The translations under genes were made by a program, and so were the position numbers. Positions 18,913 to 31,316 of a stretch of DNA of 52,631 nt are shown piece by piece (position 1 is the stretch's first letter; the number at the start of each line of letters is the position of its first letter). A model generated the notes under the pieces. That model searched no databases. It was not told the DNA's origin and worked only from the letters and a program-made list of their open reading frames with translations. This stretch comes from Betaproteobacteria bacterium (lineage in GTDB: Bacteria; Pseudomonadota; Gammaproteobacteria; Burkholderiales; Casimicrobiaceae), in NCBI GenBank assembly GCA_005881895.1, contig VBCG01000055.1, positions 56,485 to 109,115 on the forward strand, read 5' to 3'.

Positions 18913-19545
18913 ATGGATGCGCTCAAATCATTCGACACTTGGCAGCTGGTCGCGCTCGCTGCGTCGATCGGCTGGGCGAGCGGCTTGCGCTTGTATGCGG
19001 TGCTGTTCATCGTCGGCGGTCTCGGCCACTTGGGTTGGGTCGATTTGCCGGGAGGGTTGCAGGTCCTTGCGCATCCCTATGTGCTTGCCGCGTCCGGCTT
19101 CATGTGCTTCGTCGAATTCTTCGCCGACAAGATACCCGGTGTAGATTCGCTGTGGGATCTCGTGCACACGTTGGTGCGCATTCCGGCTGGCGCTGCGCTT
19201 GCTGCGAGCGTGTTCGGCGATTCGTCGTCGGCGACGATGATTGCCGCCGCGATATTGGGCGGCACGCTTGCGGCCGGCAGCCATTTTGTAAAAGCAGGCG
19301 GCCGCGCGGTCATCAATACGTCGCCGGAGCCGTTCTCCAATTGGGCCGCCTCGTTCGGAGAAGAGCTCGCCGTCGGAACGGTTCTATGGCTCGCATTCTC
19401 GCATCCGGTCGCGGCGTTGATCGTCGTTGCAGTGCTTACGGTCGTGATGATCTGGCTGATCCCGCGTGTGTGGCGAATGATCCGACGCATCGTCGCTCAC
19501 GTAGGAGGCTGGTTCGGGCACGCTCCGCACGAGGAACACCGCTGA
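18913..19545 (+). CDS. DUF4126 domain membrane protein
   Basis: LVALAASIGWASGLRLYAVLFIVGGLGHLGWVDLPGGLQVLAHPYVLAASGFMCFVEFFADKIPGVDSLWDLVHTLVRIPAGAALAASVFG. Confidence 0.8.
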   Translation: MDALKSFDTWQLVALAASIGWASGLRLYAVLFIVGGLGHLGWVDLPGGLQVLAHPYVLAASGFMCFVEFFADKIPGVDSLWDLVHTLVRIPAGAALAASVFGDSSSATMIAAAILGGTLAAGSHFVKAGGRAVINTSPEPFSNWAASFGEELAVGTVLWLAFSHPVAALIVVAVLTVVMIWLIPRVWRMIRRIVAHVGGWFGHAPHEEHR

Positions 19546-19587
19546 ACGTCAACGCCACTCGACCCGGCCTGCACGCTAGACCTCGAA

Positions 19588-21590
<2,003 letters not shown>

Positions 21591-21594
<4 letters not shown>

Positions 21595-22535
21595 TGCGCA
21601 TCCACATCAGCACACCGATCGACGAGGCGGCGCATATTGCCGCGATGTTCCAGGAAGCGCTTCCCGAAGCGCACGTCGCGCTGGTTGATGGCACCGCGCG
21701 CGACAGCTCGAATCCGGTCGACGCCGACTACGTCGTCACGGGCTATCGCAACGCGACGCTGTTTGATCGCGAGCGCCGGATGAAGGCGATTTTTGCTTTC
21801 TCTGCCGGCGTCGGTCACGTGCTGTCGCTGCCCAATCTGCCGCGCGACGTTCCGGTGATCCGTCTCGAAGATGCCGGGATGGCGTCGCAGATGGTCCGTT
21901 ACGTTCTTGCCGCGACGCTGCGTTTCGCGCAACGCTTGGACGTCTATGCGCGCCAGCAGCGCGATCGCCGCTGGCAGCAGATGCCGCCGCGCGCGCCACG
22001 CGATATCCACGTCGGCGTGCTGGGAATCGGCGTCATCGGGAGCGAGATTGCGCGCTCGCTCGCGAGCTTCGGCTTCGCCGTGCGGGGGTTCGCCCGCCAG
22101 CGCAGGGCGATCGCCGGCGTGCGTTGTCTCGCGGGCGAAGGCGAATTCCATGGATTCCTTGACGGTCTCGACGTATTGGTCGCAGTCGTTGCTCTCACTC
22201 CGGAAAACACCGGCATTCTCAATCGCGCGACGTTGTCGCGACTGGCCGATGCCGCCCACGTGATCAACATCGGCCGCGGCGCGCATCTCGTCGAAGCCGA
22301 CTTGCTCGCGCTGATCGACGAAGGCAAACTTTCCGGCGCAACGCTCGATGTTTTCCACGACGAGCCGTTACCGGAGGATCATCCGTTCTGGGGTCGCCCC
22401 GAGATCCTCATTACGCCGCATATCGCAGGCACGACGCTGCCGCAAGAAGCCGTCGAGCAAATCGCGGCCAAGATCAAACGATTGGAGCGCGGCCTGCCTG
22501 TCACGGGTGTTGTCGACCGCGAGCGAGGCTATTGA
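21591..22535 (+). CDS. D-2-hydroxyacid dehydrogenase, glyoxylate/hydroxypyruvate reductase A-like
   Basis: VGVLGIGVIGSEIARSLASFGFAVRGFARQ…HVINIGRGAHLVEADLLALIDEGKLSGATLDVFHDEPLPEDHPFWGRPEILITPHIAG. Confidence 0.88.
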
Positions 22536-23446
22536 TGAAGCTCCCTGAACACGTGCGGTTGGTCGACGTCGGGCCCCGCGACGGTCTGCAAAACGAGCAG
22601 GCTATCGTGCCCACCGACGTCAAGGTCACGCTGATCGATCTGTTGTCCGACGCAGGCTTTCCTGCCGTCGAGGCGACCGCGTTCGTTTCACCGAAGTGGG
22701 TGCCGCAAATGGCGGATGCCGCCGACGTGATGGCGCGCATACGCCGCAAACCGGGCGTCCGCTATCCGGTATTGACGCCGAACATGAAGGGCTTCGAAGC
22801 CGCTCTCGCGGCGAAAGCGGACGAGGTCGCCGTGTTCGTCGCCGCATCGGAAACATTTTCGCGCAAGAACATCAACTGCTCGATTGCCGAAAGTCTCGAG
22901 CGTGCGAAACCCGTGTTCGAAGCGGCGCGCGCCCATGACGTCCGTGTGCGCGGCTATATTTCGTGCGTGCTCGGCTGTCCGTACGAAGGCAATGTCGATC
23001 CCGGCAAAGTCGGCGAGGTCGCGGACGCGCTGCATCGACTGGGCGCTTACGAAGTATCGCTCGGCGACACGATCGGCACCGGAACTGCGGGGAAGACGCA
23101 AGAGTTGATCCGTACCGTCGGCGAACGCGTGCCGCTCGAATCGCTGGCCGGACATTTTCACGACACGTACGGTCAGGCGCTTACCAATCTGTATGCGGCG
23201 CTCGAGCTCGGCGTTACGACATTCGACTGCTCGGTTGCCGGACTGGGCGGCTGCCCCTATGCAAAAGGCGCGACGGGCAATGTGGCGAGCGAGGACGTCG
23301 TTTATTTGCTGCAGGGCCTGGAGGTCGAAACGGGCGTCGACATGACGAAGCTGCGGCGCGCCGGTCAATTCATCTCCGACTTTTTCGCGCGGCCACCGGC
23401 CTCACGTGTCGCGCGGGCGTTGAATGCGCGCGATCCGTTGCCATGA
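22535..23446 (+). CDS. liuE: Hydroxymethylglutaryl-CoA lyase
   Basis: VRLVDVGPRDGLQNEQAIVPTDVKVTLIDLLSDAGFPAVEATAFVSPKWVPQMADA…YISCVLGCPYEGNVDPGKV…GLGGCPYAKGATGNVASEDVVYLL. Confidence 0.95.
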   Translation: MKLPEHVRLVDVGPRDGLQNEQAIVPTDVKVTLIDLLSDAGFPAVEATAFVSPKWVPQMADAADVMARIRRKPGVRYPVLTPNMKGFEAALAAKADEVAVFVAASETFSRKNINCSIAESLERAKPVFEAARAHDVRVRGYISCVLGCPYEGNVDPGKVGEVADALHRLGAYEVSLGDTIGTGTAGKTQELIRTVGERVPLESLAGHFHDTYGQALTNLYAALELGVTTFDCSVAGLGGCPYAKGATGNVASEDVVYLLQGLEVETGVDMTKLRRAGQFISDFFARPPASRVARALNARDPLP

Positions 23447-23661
23447 GCGCCGAGACCGTCGACGCGCGGGTGCCATCGCCGTGCATCAACGTGTGCCGGA
23501 TCGACGAGGCGACCCGTTTGTGCGTCGGCTGCCTGCGAACACTCGACGAAATCGCCGCATGGAGCGTGCTCACCGATCGCGAACGACGCGATGTGTGGAC
23601 GCGCCTTGCGGAGCGCGCCGCGCGCGTTGCAACCGGGGCTGACGCCGATGCCAACGGCTGA
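23443..23661 (+). CDS. DUF1289 domain protein (small Cys-containing)
   Basis: SPCINVCRIDEATRLCVGCLRTLDEIAAWSVLTDRERRDVW. Confidence 0.85.
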   Translation: MSAETVDARVPSPCINVCRIDEATRLCVGCLRTLDEIAAWSVLTDRERRDVWTRLAERAARVATGADADANG

Positions 23662-24334
23662 CTGGTATTTCGATTTCATCTCGCCGTTCTCGTATCTGCA
23701 GAGCGAACGCCTGCATACGCTGGCGCCGCGCGTCTCGATCCGGTTTCGTCCGGTGCTGTTTGCCGGAATTCTTGCCGCACACGCGCACAAGGGACCGGCG
23801 GAAATCCCGACAAAGCGCGCGTTTACCTATCGTTTTGTCCTCTGGCAGGCGAAGCAATGGGCGATTCCGATCAAGTTTCCACCCGAGCATCCGTTCAATC
23901 CGCTGCCGTTATTGCGTCTGGCGGTCGCCTGCGACTGCGCGCCGGAGGCCGTCCAGCGGATTTTTCGCTTTGTCTGGCGCGATGGTCGGCTGCCCGACCT
24001 GCCGATCGAATGGGCGGAGCTCACGCACGGGCTCGGCATTGCCGACGCCGATGCACGAATCGCCGATCCGGAGGTGAAAGCAAAGCTGCGGCGAAACACC
24101 GACGATGCGATTGCACGCGGCGTTTTCGGCGTTCCGACACTCGCGGTCGGCAATGAGCTCTTCTGGGGCGTTGACGCGACGGATATGGCGCGTGATTTCG
24201 TCGCGGCGGGATGCCGCTACCCCGATGCCGAATACGATCGTGTGGCAACGCTACCGGCAGGCGCGGTACGCAAGGAAGTCGCGCCGGAGCCGGCGAAGAA
24301 GACCAAAACGCGCGTCATCGGGACCGCCCACTAG
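23648..24334 (+). CDS. 2-hydroxychromene-2-carboxylate isomerase-like (DsbA family)
   Basis: DWYFDFISPFSYLQSERLHTLAPRVSIRFRPVLFAGILAAHAHKGPAEIPTKRAFTYRFVLWQAKQWAIPIKFPPEHPFNPLPLLRL…RGVFGVPTLAVGNELFWGVDATDM. Confidence 0.9.
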   Translation: MPTADWYFDFISPFSYLQSERLHTLAPRVSIRFRPVLFAGILAAHAHKGPAEIPTKRAFTYRFVLWQAKQWAIPIKFPPEHPFNPLPLLRLAVACDCAPEAVQRIFRFVWRDGRLPDLPIEWAELTHGLGIADADARIADPEVKAKLRRNTDDAIARGVFGVPTLAVGNELFWGVDATDMARDFVAAGCRYPDAEYDRVATLPAGAVRKEVAPEPAKKTKTRVIGTAH

Positions 24335-24337
24335 TCA

Positions 24338-24403
24338 ATAGGGTCAGACTCCCTTCCAACAGTCTAAATAGGGTAAGGCTTTGGAAAGGGAGTCTGACCC
24401 TAT
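24338..24403. repeat. REP/MITE-like inverted repeat element A (ATAGGGTCAGACTCCCTT(T)CCAA … TTGGAAAGGGAGTCTGACCCTAT)
   Basis: Arms 24338-24359 and 24381-24403 are complementary except for one missing T; lies between convergent genes and touches the purK stop codon. Confidence 0.85.
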
Positions 24404-25596
24404 CAGAGCGCGTCGGCTCCTGGTATCGATAGCGCTTCCTTGACGGCGCGAGCGGTGCCGAGCGCCTCACCAAGCGTCGCGCCGAGACAGGTCACGTGCC
24501 CCATCTTCCGCGCGCGGCGGGGCTTCGTCTTGCCGTACAGATGCAGCTTGGCGCGCGGATGCGCGAGCACCGTCCGCCACTCCGGCTCACGCGGTGTGCT
24601 TCCTTCAGCGCCATCGAACCAGATGTCGCCCAACAGATTCACCATCACGGCCGGCGTATGCTGGTGCGGGTCGCCGAGCGGCAGATCGGCGAGCACGCGC
24701 GCCTGCTGCTCGAATTGCGACGTCACGCACGCGTCAATCGTATAGTGACCGCTGTTATGCGGACGCGGCGCGATTTCGTTCACGAGCAGCTCACCCGACG
24801 TCGTGACGAACATCTCGACGCACAGTACGCCGCGGTAATCGAGTGCGGCAGCGACGTTGGAGGCGAGCTCACGCGCGCCCTCGGCTAGCGACGCGGACAC
24901 GCGCGCCGGCACGACGGTCACATCGAGAATGCCGTTGCGATGATGGTTTTCGGCGACGGGCCAGGTCGTCGCTTCCTTGCGTTCATTGCGCGCGACGATC
25001 ACCGATACTTCGCAGGCCGGCGAAACGAACTGCTCGAGCACGCAGGGCGTTCCGCGCATCGCGACGAACGCGTCGGCAACTTCGTCAGGCGTTGCGACGC
25101 GAATTTGCCCCTTGCCGTCGTAGCCGAGGCGCGCGCTCTTGACGATGCCGGGCAGCAGGCGCCCAGGGACGTTGCGCGCATCGTCGACGCTGCGCAAGAC
25201 GGCGAAGGGCGTGACGCCGAAGCCGTGTCCCGACAAAAACGTCTTTTCGCTGATTCGGTCCTGCGCAATGGCGACACTCGCCGCGGCCGGCGCCACCCGT
25301 GCGTTGCGCGCGAGCACTTCAAGTGCGGGCGCCGGAACATTCTCGAACTCGGTCGTCGCGGCGCGGCACAACCGAGCGAGCTTCGTCAGGGCGGCCGGAT
25401 CGAGGTAATCGGCGCGGATATGACGATCGGCGACGCTGCCCGCCGGCGAATCGCTGCCCGGATCGAGCACGACAACCTTGTACCCCAGACTCTGCGCCGC
25501 CATGCAAAACATCCGGCCCAGTTGGCCGCCGCCGAGCAAACCGAGCCATTCACCCGGCGCAATTGAGGTTCGTTGATCGCGCGAGATCCGCGTCAC
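24403..25596 (-). CDS. purK: 5-(carboxyamino)imidazole ribonucleotide synthase
   Basis: [43 protein letters not shown]…[27 protein letters not shown]…[20 protein letters not shown]. Confidence 0.95.
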   Translation of the reverse strand: MTRISRDQRTSIAPGEWLGLLGGGQLGRMFCMAAQSLGYKVVVLDPGSDSPAGSVADRHIRADYLDPAALTKLARLCRAATTEFENVPAPALEVLARNARVAPAAASVAIAQDRISEKTFLSGHGFGVTPFAVLRSVDDARNVPGRLLPGIVKSARLGYDGKGQIRVATPDEVADAFVAMRGTPCVLEQFVSPACEVSVIVARNERKEATTWPVAENHHRNGILDVTVVPARVSASLAEGARELASNVAAALDYRGVLCVEMFVTTSGELLVNEIAPRPHNSGHYTIDACVTSQFEQQARVLADLPLGDPHQHTPAVMVNLLGDIWFDGAEGSTPREPEWRTVLAHPRAKLHLYGKTKPRRARKMGHVTCLGATLGEALGTARAVKEALSIPGADAL

Positions 25597-26099
25597 GTCG
25601 TCGGCGGCAAGCGCATCGCGCGCGCGGCGTCGGTTTGCTTCGCGCGAAATGCCGCGAGCTTCTTGGCTACGATGGGATCGTTGGCGGCGATCATTGCGGC
25701 GGCGAACAGTCCGGCGTTCGCGGCGCCGGCTTCGCCGATCGCAAACGTCGCGACCGGGATGCCCTTCGGCATCTGGACGATCGAGTAGAGTGAATCTTCG
25801 CCGCGCAAGTATTTGGATGGGACTGGCACGCCGAGCACTGGAACCAGCGTCTTCGCGGCAAGCATTCCCGGCAGATGCGCCGCGCCGCTCGCGCCGGCAA
25901 TCAACACGCGAATACCGCGCGGCGCCGCGTCTTCAGCGTATTCGAACAGGTCATCGGGCATTCGATGCGCGGATACGACGCGCGCCTCATAGGGAATGGC
26001 AAACGCTTCAAGCTGCGTGGCGGCGTGGCGCATGATTTCCCAGTCGCTGTCGCTGCCCATCACGAGCCCCACGAGCGGTGCCGCCTTGCGTTGCGCCAT
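25593..26099 (-). CDS. purE: 5-(carboxyamino)imidazole ribonucleotide mutase
   Basis: [75 protein letters not shown]. Confidence 0.96.
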   Translation of the reverse strand: MAQRKAAPLVGLVMGSDSDWEIMRHAATQLEAFAIPYEARVVSAHRMPDDLFEYAEDAAPRGIRVLIAGASGAAHLPGMLAAKTLVPVLGVPVPSKYLRGEDSLYSIVQMPKGIPVATFAIGEAGAANAGLFAAAMIAANDPIVAKKLAAFRAKQTDAARAMRLPPTT

Positions 26100-26250
26100 T
26101 GGTCTCCCCCGAGCGGCTTCGTTGTTTGTGGAACGATTCTAGCATCGGCCCTCTCGAATCCGACCCGCAATGTCAGGCATCATGTCATCCGATATCCGCA
26201 TGGCCGCGTTGCGTTGCTCTTGTTGATCTTTCGATGGAACCACGGCGATC

Positions 26251-28239
26251 GTGATCTGCAACAGACCTTCCTCCACCTTTGTGCGCGCGATCCGACACTC
26301 GGCGGCGTGGACCGTGCTCGTCGCTTTGTTGTGTCTCGTTACGGGACCGGCATCGGCACAGAGCGACGCTGATTTCCTCGCGGCGAAAGACGCCTTTGAA
26401 CGCGGTGATCGCGCCAAGCTGGACATGCTCGCGACGGGCCTCAAGAGTCATTTGCTGGCGTCCTACGTCACGTACTGGCAAATCAAGCTGGGTATCGACG
26501 ACGTTGAGTACGACACCGTTCGCGGATTCCTGATGCAGTATCCGAGTACGCCGCTGGCGGACAGGCTCACCGTCGACTGGCTCAAAACGGCCGCGAAACG
26601 CGGTGATTGGACGCGCTTTGCGCTCGACTATCCGCCCGCGACCGGCGAAGACATCGAACTTACCTGCTATGGCATCCAGTTTCGCCAACAACGCGATGGT
26701 GACGCCGCACTCTCTGCGGTGAAGCCGCTCTGGTTCACCGGACAGTCGACACCGGACGCATGCGAGCCGCTCTTCGCTGCGCTTCTCGCGAAGGGCGAGC
26801 TTTCGAGCGCCGATCGGCGCGCACGCTTTCGCTTGGCCACCGAGGCCGGCAATGTGCGTCTTGCTCAGGCACTCGTCACTGATCCGTCGGCGCGCGAGCG
26901 CATCTCACTTGCCGAGCTCACGGCGATCGAGCGCGATCCGGCGCGGGCATTTGCCAAGGGCGCTTTTGGATGGAAGACCGCTGCCGGCCAGGACCTCGCG
27001 CTCTACGCGCTCGAGCGTGTCGCGCGCAAGGACGCCGACGCGGCGCACGCGTCGTGGAGCAAATGGCGCGACCGCGTACCCAAAGCGCTGCGGGAATACG
27101 GCAACGCGCGCGTCGCCTATCATGCGGCCCGTCAGCTCCGCCCGCGCGCGAACGAGTGGTTCCATGAAGTGGGGAACGCGCCGCTTTCGCCGGAGCAGCA
27201 ATCGTGGCGCGTACGCGCGGCGTTGCGTGGGCTCGCCTGGCGGGACGTGCGGGCGGCGATCGACGTATTGCCAGATTCTGAACAACAGGATCCGGGATGG
27301 CGGTTTTGGAAGGCGCGCGCGCTCGCGGAGCTCGGCGCAAAAGAAGAGGCCGACGCGCTCTACGCGACGGTAGCATCCGGGGTGAATTTTTACGGCCTGC
27401 TTGCTGCGGAAGCGTTGGGACGCGGCGCCGAGCAGTTTGCGGCATTGAAGAGCGAGCCATCGAAAGCGACCGACGATGCACTCGCCGCCTTCGCCGCGAA
27501 GGCGGAGGTCCGGCGCGCGGTCAAACTTGCCGCGCTGGACATGCGGCCCGAATCTCGCCGCGAATGGATCGCCGCCGTCACGGGGCAGGACGACGAAGGA
27601 TTGCTGCTGGCCGCCGACTACGCACGCCGCGTCGGCCTCTATGATCGCGCGATCAACACCGCCGAGCGAACCTTGGCGCGACATGACTACGCGATGCGCT
27701 ACATGACGCCGTGGCGGTTGGAGTTCGGCGCAGCCGCGCGCGATCAGAACATCGACGAAGAGTTGCTGTATGCCATCGCCCGTCAGGAATCGCGCTTTGC
27801 ACCCGACATCGTCTCGTCGGCGGGCGCAGTCGGCCTCATGCAGCTGATGCCGGGCACCGCACGCTGGGTCGCCAAACAGCTGGCGCACATCGATTACAAC
27901 TCCGCCCGAATAGCACAGGTCGATCTCAATACGCAGTTCGGCGCGTACTACTTCAAGTACTGGCATGAGCGTCTCGACCGCATGCCGGCGCTGGCTGCCG
28001 CCGCCTATAATGCGGGACCCAGCCGTGCTCAGGCGTGGCGTCCGTCGCTCGCCCCGCTCGAAGGCGCGATCTGGGTTGAAACGATTCCGTTCAACGAGAC
28101 CCGCGACTACGTGAAAAAAGTGCTCGCGAATACGATGCTGTACGCGAACGCGCTCAACCGGCCGTACGTTTCGCTATCGACGCGGCTTGGCACGATCATG
28201 CCGCGCAGCGCGGCCGCGGTCGTTACCCAGGCCGAGTAA
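26251..28239 (+). CDS. Soluble lytic murein transglycosylase (Slt-type)
   Basis: Signal-like N-terminus, long helical superhelix region, C-terminal SLT domain ELLYAIARQESRFAPDIVSSAGAVGLMQLMPGTARWVAKQL…AAAYNAGPSRAQAWRP. Confidence 0.92.
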   Translation: MICNRPSSTFVRAIRHSAAWTVLVALLCLVTGPASAQSDADFLAAKDAFERGDRAKLDMLATGLKSHLLASYVTYWQIKLGIDDVEYDTVRGFLMQYPSTPLADRLTVDWLKTAAKRGDWTRFALDYPPATGEDIELTCYGIQFRQQRDGDAALSAVKPLWFTGQSTPDACEPLFAALLAKGELSSADRRARFRLATEAGNVRLAQALVTDPSARERISLAELTAIERDPARAFAKGAFGWKTAAGQDLALYALERVARKDADAAHASWSKWRDRVPKALREYGNARVAYHAARQLRPRANEWFHEVGNAPLSPEQQSWRVRAALRGLAWRDVRAAIDVLPDSEQQDPGWRFWKARALAELGAKEEADALYATVASGVNFYGLLAAEALGRGAEQFAALKSEPSKATDDALAAFAAKAEVRRAVKLAALDMRPESRREWIAAVTGQDDEGLLLAADYARRVGLYDRAINTAERTLARHDYAMRYMTPWRLEFGAAARDQNIDEELLYAIARQESRFAPDIVSSAGAVGLMQLMPGTARWVAKQLAHIDYNSARIAQVDLNTQFGAYYFKYWHERLDRMPALAAAAYNAGPSRAQAWRPSLAPLEGAIWVETIPFNETRDYVKKVLANTMLYANALNRPYVSLSTRLGTIMPRSAAAVVTQAE

Positions 28240-29186
28240 TGCCCGGCCTCCCCCGCGTTGTCGTGTTGGGCGGCAGCGGGTTCGTCGGCAGCCATCTGAC
28301 GGCCGCGCTTTCCGCCGCGGCGTGGCGCGTCTTCGTCGTCGCGCGGAGTCGTGCACGAGCCCGTCATCTGTTGTTGCTGCCGACGGTTGAAGTCATTCAA
28401 GGCGATCCGCACGATGGCGCCGCAATGGCCAACCTGTTCCGCGGTGTCGATGCCGTCATCAACCTGATCGGCATCTTGAACGAGCGCGCGCCGCGGATCA
28501 CGTTCGAGCGAGTGCATGTGGAGCTCGCGCGCAACGTCGTCGCCGCGTGCCGGACCGCGAACGTGAGACGCCTGCTGCACATGAGTGCGCTCAATGCTGA
28601 CCGTTCGGGTCCCAGCCGCTATCTCAAGAGCAAGGGGGAGGCCGAGGAAATCGTGATGGCGTCCTCTCTCGCGTGGACGATCTTCCGTCCGTCGATCATC
28701 TTCGGGCGCGAGGATTCGTTTCTCAACATGTTCGCCAAGCTGATGCGCCATCTACCCGTGATCGCGCTGGCAGCACCCAATGCACGTTTCCAACCGGTTC
28801 ACGTGGCTGACGTCGTCCGCTGCTTCGTGCAGGCGCTTGCCGACGACGAAACGATTGGAAAACGCTTCAATCTCTGTGGCCCCAAGGTCTACACGTTGCA
28901 GAACCTGGTCGAATACGTGGGAGCGGTCACCGGCCTCCGGCGCCCCGTCATTCCGTTGGGACCGGCCTTATCGCAATTGTCGGCGCGCGTCCTCGAGCTC
29001 CTTCCCGGGCCCTTGATGACGCGCGACAACCTTGCATCGATGCAAAAGGACGCCGTATGCAATGGCGCGCTGCCGTCGCCGTTCGATTACATTCCGGTCG
29101 AGCTCGAGGCCATTGCGCCGCTGTATCTTTCGCCCAGCGCCATGCATAGCAAATACGATCGGATGCGCGCGCGGAGCGGTCAGTAA
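28239..29186 (+). CDS. NDUFA9-like / NAD(P)-dependent epimerase-family protein
   Basis: [73 protein letters not shown]…[28 protein letters not shown]. Confidence 0.88.
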   Translation: MPGLPRVVVLGGSGFVGSHLTAALSAAAWRVFVVARSRARARHLLLLPTVEVIQGDPHDGAAMANLFRGVDAVINLIGILNERAPRITFERVHVELARNVVAACRTANVRRLLHMSALNADRSGPSRYLKSKGEAEEIVMASSLAWTIFRPSIIFGREDSFLNMFAKLMRHLPVIALAAPNARFQPVHVADVVRCFVQALADDETIGKRFNLCGPKVYTLQNLVEYVGAVTGLRRPVIPLGPALSQLSARVLELLPGPLMTRDNLASMQKDAVCNGALPSPFDYIPVELEAIAPLYLSPSAMHSKYDRMRARSGQ

Positions 29187-29212
29187 GTTCGGCCCAGCAG
29201 CGTCGACGATCG

Positions 29213-30448
29213 ATGCCTCGCGCCGAGCGGCAACCGTTTCGCGTCTACCGCGTAGGCGGCTCGGTGCGCGATGAGCTTCTGGGACGCGAGCACGGTGACC
29301 GTGATTGGGTCGTCGTCGGCGCCACGCCCGAGATGATGACGGCGTCGGGATTCAAGCCCGTCGGCAGCGACTTCCCCGTATTCCTGCATCCGGAGACCCG
29401 CGAGGAATACGCGCTCGCGCGTACCGAGCGCAAACACGGACGCGGCTACCGCGGATTCGAATTCTTTGCTTCGCCCGAGGTGACGCTTGCCGACGATCTC
29501 GCGCGGCGCGACCTCACGATCAACGCGATGGCGCGCGATGAAGACGGCACGCTGATCGACCCGTACGGCGGCGAGGCTGACTTGCGTGCGGAAATCCTGC
29601 GGCATGTATCGCCTGCGTTTGTCGAAGATCCGCTCCGCGTGTTGCGCGTCGCCCGCTTCGCCGCGCGTTTCGGGTTCAAAGTTGCGCGCGAGACGAAGCA
29701 ACTGATGCGCAAGATCGTCGCGTCGGGCGAGCTCGAGACGATCGCACCCGAACGGATCTGGCAGGAAGTAGCGCGCGGACTCACGGAGCCGCATCCTGCG
29801 CGAATGCTCGCAGTGTTGCGGGCGTGCGGCGCACTTGCGCGGCTCCTTCCCGAGATCGATCGCTTGTTCGGCGTGAGGGTTGCACTTTCGCCGCGCCGGC
29901 AAATCGATGCCGGAACGCATCTCGAACGCGCCGTCGATTGGGCTGCCGCGCACGCGCTTTCGCTCCCGGCGCGATACGCGGTTCTCGTGCACGACTTTGC
30001 AGCGGCACGCAGCCGAGCCGATCTGCGCGCACGCGTTGGACGCGCGGAGTCGCTTTCCGCCCGGCTTAAAGTGCCGGTCGAGTGTCGCGATGCCGCGCGG
30101 CTCGTCGAACGTTCGCAGGCGGAAGTCGACCGCGCGGCGCAGCTGGCGCCCGCGTCGTTATTGGATTTGCTGCAATCGGCCGATGCGCTTCGGCGCCCGG
30201 AGCGACTGGCGACGTTGCTCGCCGCGTGTGAGGCGATCGCCTGTTCGATTCCGCGCGCTTCCCAAGCGTATCCGCCTGCCGGCCTGCTGCGCGAGGCGCT
30301 CCGCGTTGTGTCGTCGGTCAACACCGGCGCGATTGCCAAGGCATCCAAGGCTGGAAGAGCGACCGTGCGCACGCGCGACGGCGGCATTGCCAAGGCGATC
30401 CGCGCTGCACGCATCGAAGCGCTGCGCGAATGGAAATGCAGAAGCTAA
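29213..30448 (+). CDS. cca: CCA tRNA nucleotidyltransferase (divergent C-terminal HD domain)
   Basis: [104 protein letters not shown]. Confidence 0.92.
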   Translation: MPRAERQPFRVYRVGGSVRDELLGREHGDRDWVVVGATPEMMTASGFKPVGSDFPVFLHPETREEYALARTERKHGRGYRGFEFFASPEVTLADDLARRDLTINAMARDEDGTLIDPYGGEADLRAEILRHVSPAFVEDPLRVLRVARFAARFGFKVARETKQLMRKIVASGELETIAPERIWQEVARGLTEPHPARMLAVLRACGALARLLPEIDRLFGVRVALSPRRQIDAGTHLERAVDWAAAHALSLPARYAVLVHDFAAARSRADLRARVGRAESLSARLKVPVECRDAARLVERSQAEVDRAAQLAPASLLDLLQSADALRRPERLATLLAACEAIACSIPRASQAYPPAGLLREALRVVSSVNTGAIAKASKAGRATVRTRDGGIAKAIRAARIEALREWKCRS

Positions 30449-30449
30449 C

Positions 30450-31070
30450 TTAAATGCGGTACGCAATCGCACGCATGACGTCGGCCGCGCGCCGCATCAG
30501 ATACTTGACCGGAGAAGGAACCGGCGCCGCCCCCGCTTCGAGCGCCATCGCGCCGTGACGCACCTCGTCGTCGCGCATCTGCTCGACGATGGCGAGGCTC
30601 TTGGTGTCGGCGGCCGGCAGACGATCGATGTGACCGGTCAAATGCTCCTCGACCTGTCGCTCGGTCTCGACGACGAATCCGAGATTGGTCCGATCGCCGG
30701 CAAAGCCCGCCGCGACGCCGATCGCGAAAGCGCCGGCATACCAGAGCGGATTGAGTAGCGATGTGCGGTCGCCCAGCGCAGCGAGGCGCTGCTGCGTCCA
30801 CGCGAGGTGATCCTCTTCGTCGCGCGCTGCGGCCGCAAAGCGTTCCTTGATCGCAGGGTCGCGCGCGACGAGCGCTTGTGCCGCGTAAAGCGCCTGTGCG
30901 CACACTTCGCCGGTGTGGTTGACGCGCATCAATCCTCCGGCTTGCCGTCGCTGCTCCGGCGAGAGCTCCGGCTCGGGCAGATTCTCGCCGGGGGCCAGGC
31001 GCGTCGGCTGTACGTTACCGGAAAGCGTGCGCAACGCGCGGTCGAAGCCGATGATCAGCGAATCGATCAT
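30450..31070 (-). CDS. coq7: 2-polyprenyl-3-methyl-6-methoxy-1,4-benzoquinone monooxygenase (Coq7 type)
   Basis: [24 protein letters not shown]…[45 protein letters not shown]…[17 protein letters not shown]. Confidence 0.93.
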   Translation of the reverse strand: MIDSLIIGFDRALRTLSGNVQPTRLAPGENLPEPELSPEQRRQAGGLMRVNHTGEVCAQALYAAQALVARDPAIKERFAAAARDEEDHLAWTQQRLAALGDRTSLLNPLWYAGAFAIGVAAGFAGDRTNLGFVVETERQVEEHLTGHIDRLPAADTKSLAIVEQMRDDEVRHGAMALEAGAAPVPSPVKYLMRRAADVMRAIAYRI

Positions 31071-31264
31071 CTGAGCATGATAACGCGTTCGTTTCTGTCG
31101 AAGCGGGATGAGCCGCTGCGCGAGGGGCTTCGGCGTGGCGCAAATCAGGTCGTCAAAGCGGGACAGCCCGACGCTCACGGCCGCGCCGGGTACGCGTAGG
31201 AAACTTCGGTTGCGGACATGCGAGCGCAGTGACGTGCCCTGTCCGCTGCCTTCGACAGACGAGC

Positions 31265-31290
31265 AAAAAAACGGGCACCCGAAGGCGCCC
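31265..31290 (-). terminator. Rho-independent terminator of the porin gene
   Basis: On - strand GGGCGCC-TTCG-GGTGCCC-G-TTTTTTT, 27 bp downstream of the porin stop; UUCG tetraloop and T7 tail. Confidence 0.88.
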
Positions 31291-31316
31291 GCGATTTCGT
31301 TGCTGTGGTTCGAAGC

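Noticed and set aside
17820-19010. 396-aa - strand ORF
   Set aside because: Antisense to liuC and DUF4126 gene, spans repeat copy 4; no domain.
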